Source: Gnetum montanum (Eukaryota > Streptophyta > Gnetopsida > Gnetales > Gnetaceae). Taken from it: DNA of 64,000 nucleotides. The stretch lies in NCBI GenBank assembly GCA_015680685.1, contig MNCI01026285.1, forward strand, positions 155,473-219,472, given 5' to 3'. Below, in pieces: positions 59,340-64,000 of the stretch. Both the position numbers and the translations under genes were made by a program. The notes under the pieces were generated by a model. That model did no database searches. It worked only from the letters and a program-made list of their open reading frames with translations, and was not told where the DNA came from. Position 1 is the stretch's first letter; every line of letters begins with the position of its first letter.

Positions 59340-60980
59340 TCATGATTTCAGGCTAAGCATGGATGACTACACTCTCACCCAACTATACTCTCACCCAACT
59401 ATCCTCTCCATTGGGCATTTAGTGTGGAGCATAGTTTCAAGTTGGTGGATCATTAAATGATCCTAGGAGGGTATGTGGATGTGGTTTTACTAGGGTTAGT
59501 TTTTATTTTATTGCTTTTTCACTACAACATTGGGAGTGTAGTCTTTCTACTTCTTTTGCCATCACTACCAATGGAGAGCATAGTTAGGGGAGTGATGAGG
59601 CACTAGAGTGGATGCCTACACCCATGACTAGCAAACGTTGCTAAGGGGGAGAGAGCACTAGGCTGTCTACCATAGGCACATGTGGAGGAGAGGAGGTCAT
59701 TGGTGTAAGCTAGCTACATTGACTATGCTCTTCTCTTTTACTCATTTTTCTTCATTTCACTTTATTTTCTAGTTTGAGAGCATAGTCTCATGCACTAACA
59801 TGCATACCCTGCCATGGCAATGGCTACCATAGCTATGCACCATTTGTGCATGGTAGTAGGAAAAGTTTTATTTTGCTATGCTAGGATCTAGAAGGGTCCA
59901 TCAAAGCCATGGCCATTGTTGGGTGCCAATAGGAAGTGGGGTGGCAATGATTTCTATTTTTAATCTTGTTTCTATTCTAAGGTAGTGCTAGATTTAGGTT
60001 TGCACATAGGGTTTTGGGTGCATTGGGAGAGGGCTTTTGTGGCTATGAGTGTGTGTGGGTTTGGAGGGCATATGCAAGGTTAGGCCCTTGTGCCTCATAC
60101 CTCATGACATGGTGTGGTTGCCATTGTGTGATTTGGGCTTTGTGGCCAACGTTGGAGTTTTGCACAAGGCTAGGACCCTATGCATCATGCCCTATGGTGT
60201 GGACATGAGGGCCTCAGCTACCATTGTATTCTATAGCATGGTTTCAAGGGGCTATGGTTGCCATTGCATGCTATGCTGTCTCTATTGTGAGGGGTTTAGG
60301 ACCTCATGAATTATGCTCATGGCATGGCCACCAAGGTGATGACTATGATCGGTGTCAGGACTTATGCCTCTCTCTGTGCAGTGGAGGTGCACCCTAGCAT
60401 AATAGTTGGGGAAAGTGGATCACTAGGAATAGCATTATGGTGAGACTACACTCTCCATGGCTATGGGTGGAGAAGGTAGTTTGCTAAGTGTTTGCCAAAA
60501 TTCCTACCTTGCTAAGTGTTTGTCAAAATGTGCCAGCCAAAATGTGTATCTTTTGGGACTATGCTCTCCACATTTTAGAGTGTAGTTGAGGTAGTCCTAG
60601 AGTTAGTCAAAATTTCAGTTCCTTTCCAAACTATGCTCTCCACTAAGGTAGTCTAGAGTTAGAAAAAAATTTGTCAAAATTTTGTTAACTATGCATGATG
60701 CTAAACTACCTATAAACACATGCTATACTCCAATAAGTGCCAAGTGCATTGAATAAATTATGCAACGTCCTACACCCATAGGGCCTGAGAGTGTATTACC
60801 AAAATTAGGAATTTTTGCTAGTCTATGTTGCATTTTGCTACTTTTTGTAATTTATCTTAGTAATTTAATGCTAAAATTTTCATCTATGAATGCATACTAA
60901 CACTTTGCTTATTACTTGATAGTTGTAGGGTGTTGTTGAAACCTGTTCTGATAGTACTTTAGCTCATGGGCATCCTATGT
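59340..60980 (+). repeat. LTR-like block with plus-strand TATA box and dyad array
   Basis: GACTATGCTCTCC / GGAGAGCATAG motifs, the same as at 52200-53020, are scattered from 59350 to 60660. A plus-strand TATA-like CTATAAACA follows near 60709. A gag-like frame begins some hundred bases later on the same strand. This fits a 5' LTR on the plus strand. Neither terminus nor a primer site was recognised. Confidence 0.4.
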
Positions 60981-61439
60981 TGCATGAGTGAACCTGTCCC
61001 TAACATGCTTGCACTAGATATGCATGTGGGCCATTAGGTAGTGTGGTTCTAGCTAGGGGCTTGTGAGTTCTTGGAATACCTACTATAGTAGTTTAGTGTG
61101 ATCATGTGGTCACACTTGTTGGTGGATTTTGCTAGTGCCATCACTGAGATGTTGCTACTTGGGGCTAACTAGGGTATCCTAAAGTTCATCTTAGATGAGT
61201 TCACTACTAGTGTTGATGGGGCCAATGGTTTGGGCAAAGGTCCTAGGAGCGCTTGGCAGCTATCTAGGGTATGGCGCATGATAGGGTTTACTTGTTATAA
61301 CAAGAGCAACATCCTTTTTATTGTGCAATGGGTGCATACTATTCTAGAACCCACCTAAAACTATCTACTATGCTAGAGGGAAAGTGCTTTTATGGTTTTC
61401 ATAGTGTTTCTTACTACTAGCTCATGTTAAATTGCTAAT

Positions 61440-63990
61440 GGCTTGTGATTAATGCTAGGTTTAGAGTTGACAAGGAGGGCTTTCATGATGAAGTGGATGC
61501 TCTAGCCTTGACCTACACTACCTTGGAGGTGTTCTTATCTAGCACGAATGTTTGGGCAACTGTGATTGAGTAGGTAGGATCCAATTTGAAGGTCTACCCC
61601 TCTTGATACCTGAAGGCATATGAGAAATATAGGATCCATAGTTGGTTGGATGAGGAGTGGGCTGCTAGTGAGATTAACACCAAGGAGATGATTGCAACAC
61701 TAGCCCTGTATCACACCCCATTTGTGCCATGTATGTATCTATGTTTTGGATCATGTGGTTGTTCATGTATGCCTTTTAGTTTACCCTATTTGCAAGATGC
61801 TAACATTGATTTTCATTGTGTTGTAGTGATGGTAGCTTTAGCTGAGATGATGGTGATCACCATGGGTTGCATAGAGGCCACCCTCATCATGAAATATGGT
61901 GATGTGGAGGTTGCACAATACTAGCTATGCCACAAAGTGCCAGATGCACTAACAACTTGGTTTACACATTCTAGCTTAATGGACCTATTCTTAGCCCTTA
62001 GCCTAAGTATCTTGGTGGCTGAAATGGTCACTATCATCAACTCCTTTAGCAACGATGTTAGGTAGTTCATCACCTAGGTGTGCAACATGACAGTAGTGTT
62101 GAACCTCAGTGAGGCCTTCTTCGGTGACCTATTTGGCCTTTCCATTAATGGCTTGACAATTGTTGATAAGGCTAGTAGGGAGGTGGACCATAGATGAGAG
62201 ATCAAGGACTACTTGGGGGCCACTAGATCTTACAAGGGCTTCCCTATCAAATATGTGTTAGTGCCTAAGGTGTGGGAGCTCTACCCTCTATTCTGTGCTC
62301 ATGCCTTCCCAAAGCTACTCTTCCAAGGAAAGATTCTAAGATGGAACAAGCACAGGTGATGAAGGAGGTGCTACTAGAGGGCACAAGGTTTAAATGGGTA
62401 GCATACATAACCACCAAATTGCATGTAGAAATATCTAGGTTGTAATTCAGCCTCCAAATGAGGTCCCATGCCCATTTTGCATTCTTCATAGGATACCTAT
62501 GAAGGTTTGCGGAGCTCTTGGTTGTTTGAGATGATGGGTGATGGGTGGTGTAGGATTGTGAGTAGTTGTCCAAGCCATGAATCAAGCATATGTTCTTGAT
62601 CATATGTGCATAGGACTTTCCAAAGGGGATCAATGAGTCATTATCAGTAATGACCAAAGGTCTTGTGGGCCACTCACATTACTCATGCAATTGTACAGGT
62701 GAGGGTCCTCCAGTTGGCACCAAGGACACAAGCAAGGCAGATCATTATATAGTAGAGATAGTGGGGCCATCCAAGGTCAATATTAAGAGGTTGCATCCTT
62801 AAGAGGAAGCTAATCCTGAGATTAGAAAGCCAAGTAGCAAAAGGATCTACATCAAGCTTCAAAGGTTACACGCAGATGTTGTAGGTATGTGTAGATTCTA
62901 AGATGCCTTAGTTGCATTTATACATGTATTTTGTATTTTTTAATGTTTTTTTGCTATGCTATATTGTTAATTAGTTAATAATGTGCTATATGTGTTAATT
63001 GTAGAAAAAGAAGAGTGGGTTGCAAGAGTAACAGCTGAGGTAGTAGTAGAGGAAGCACCTCCTCAAGTTGATAAGGATGATGCCTAGGGAGATGATCCTC
63101 ATGAGGTGGTGGAGGTCCTCTAGCATTTAGAGGAAGAGGGGGTTGCTCCACCTCAATAAGGATGATTTTTAATATTTTTTTCAATGGTACGTAGTTGGGT
63201 GAATCCCTTGCACTCATGCTTGAGGGCTTGCTAGGTAATCAACTTGTATTGTCATCTATCTTCCTTTGTTTGCTCTAGTATCTTTAGCTATTAGGCCAGG
63301 TGCTAATTGTATCTTTGCATTACAACATTAGATATTCCCACTAGTGGTCCCACATCTACCTACTACATGGAGCTATGGGTAGACATGCCAAATAAATTTT
63401 CCTTCATGGAAGGTATCATTGAGGACATGATGGACTACTTGTAGTAAGCGGACCTAGAGCTCGGTATGTATGCAATGTTGTTTACCTTGTGCTATTTTGC
63501 TTACTACTCAAATGCTTAGTTTTTGGCTAAGATTATTTGGTTTTTGCATGCTTATAGAGGTCCTAAGCTCCAGTGGGATTCAAGTAAGGTGGCCAAGATG
63601 GACACCTACCCTGACCTTCTTATTGAAGTTGATCAGGTGCCTCGTCATATGTACAAGACATCAAACAATTCTATGCTTTCCTATGCAAAGGTTTTGTGGG
63701 TCTACATGCACTCAAATGAGCACCTGTGGAAATGTGTGCATGAACTGTAAGAGAGGATGACTAGCCAAGATGAGAAGATCAAAGATATTCAATCCAAATA
63801 TGGCTTCATAGTGACTAAGTCGTAGGGATAAGGCACTTGGTGTACCTTTGAGATTGAGTATGCTAGATATTGAGCAACTCTCAAAGGTGAGAATAAGGTC
63901 ATGCAAGAGTTGATAGAGCAGCAAATCCAGATGGACTTGCTCACCCAAAAGAACTAGGATTGGAAGAAATAAAACACTAAAGTTTATTAG
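61440..63990 (+). pseudogene. gag-side retroelement ORF, broken, running off the window
   Basis: The plus strand gives open pieces separated mainly by TAG stops: SWLDEEWAASEINTKEMIAT (61640 on), FGLSINGLTIVDKASREVDH (about 62130-62195), an acidic Pro/Leu-rich linker (63000-63160), a piece with IIWFLHAYRGPKLQWDSSKV (63525-63590) and a coiled-coil-like end (ERMTSQDEKIKDIQSKYGF, 63752 on). The last part recalls the coiled-coil end of the ORF at 7100-8924. I do not recognise a named domain. Confidence 0.4.
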
Positions 63991-64000
63991 TGTGGACAAA

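Overview
This window looks like nuclear DNA of a large-genome seed plant, probably a gymnosperm. The reasons are one intact gene stretched by long TE-filled introns, dense and decayed LTR retrotransposons, LINEs and SINEs, AT-rich sequence and single-N scaffold joins at 12830, 13237 and 53927. The lineage is inference; no organellar or bacterial gene is visible.

The only intact gene is a plant PDI-C type protein (PDIL5-4 / ERGIC-Erv41/46-like thioredoxin protein) at 10880-29285 (+). It can be read through 15 exons with GT-AG introns and uninterrupted phase to a 480-residue product. Intron 8 is 9.7 kb and holds an L1-type LINE, two RTE-type LINE pieces, a decayed retroelement ORF and two copies of one SINE family. 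Intron 12 (3.1 kb) holds another LINE relic. Intron 3 carries a 348-bp inverted duplication next to single Ns that reads as a misoriented contig.

Left arm (1-10500): two LTRs of a family with TGATGAG...CTCATCA ends (one cut by the window edge, one solo LTR with GAAGT target duplications), a broken Ty1/copia gag with its primer-binding site and LTR on the minus strand, a broken gag-like ORF (+), an LTR fragment, a degenerate minisatellite and a SINE just upstream of the gene.

Right arm (29286-64000): a gene-free AT-rich stretch; a complete Athila/Tat-like Ty3/gypsy element (33901-43876, minus strand) with LTRs, PBS, PPT and an AGACC target duplication but dead enzymes; a ~67-bp tandem repeat; a small unexplained ORF; an LTR plus gag start (+) meeting a second gag start (-) tail to tail; a solo LTR; a Tat/Ogre-like pol remnant (-) with a minisatellite downstream of it; and a second LTR-like block leading into a gag-like ORF (+) that leaves the window.

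The recurring theme is that several unrelated LTR types here carry arrays of short dyad motifs just upstream of their TATA box, each with its own motif. No bacterial-style system, CRISPR, tRNA or rRNA gene was seen.
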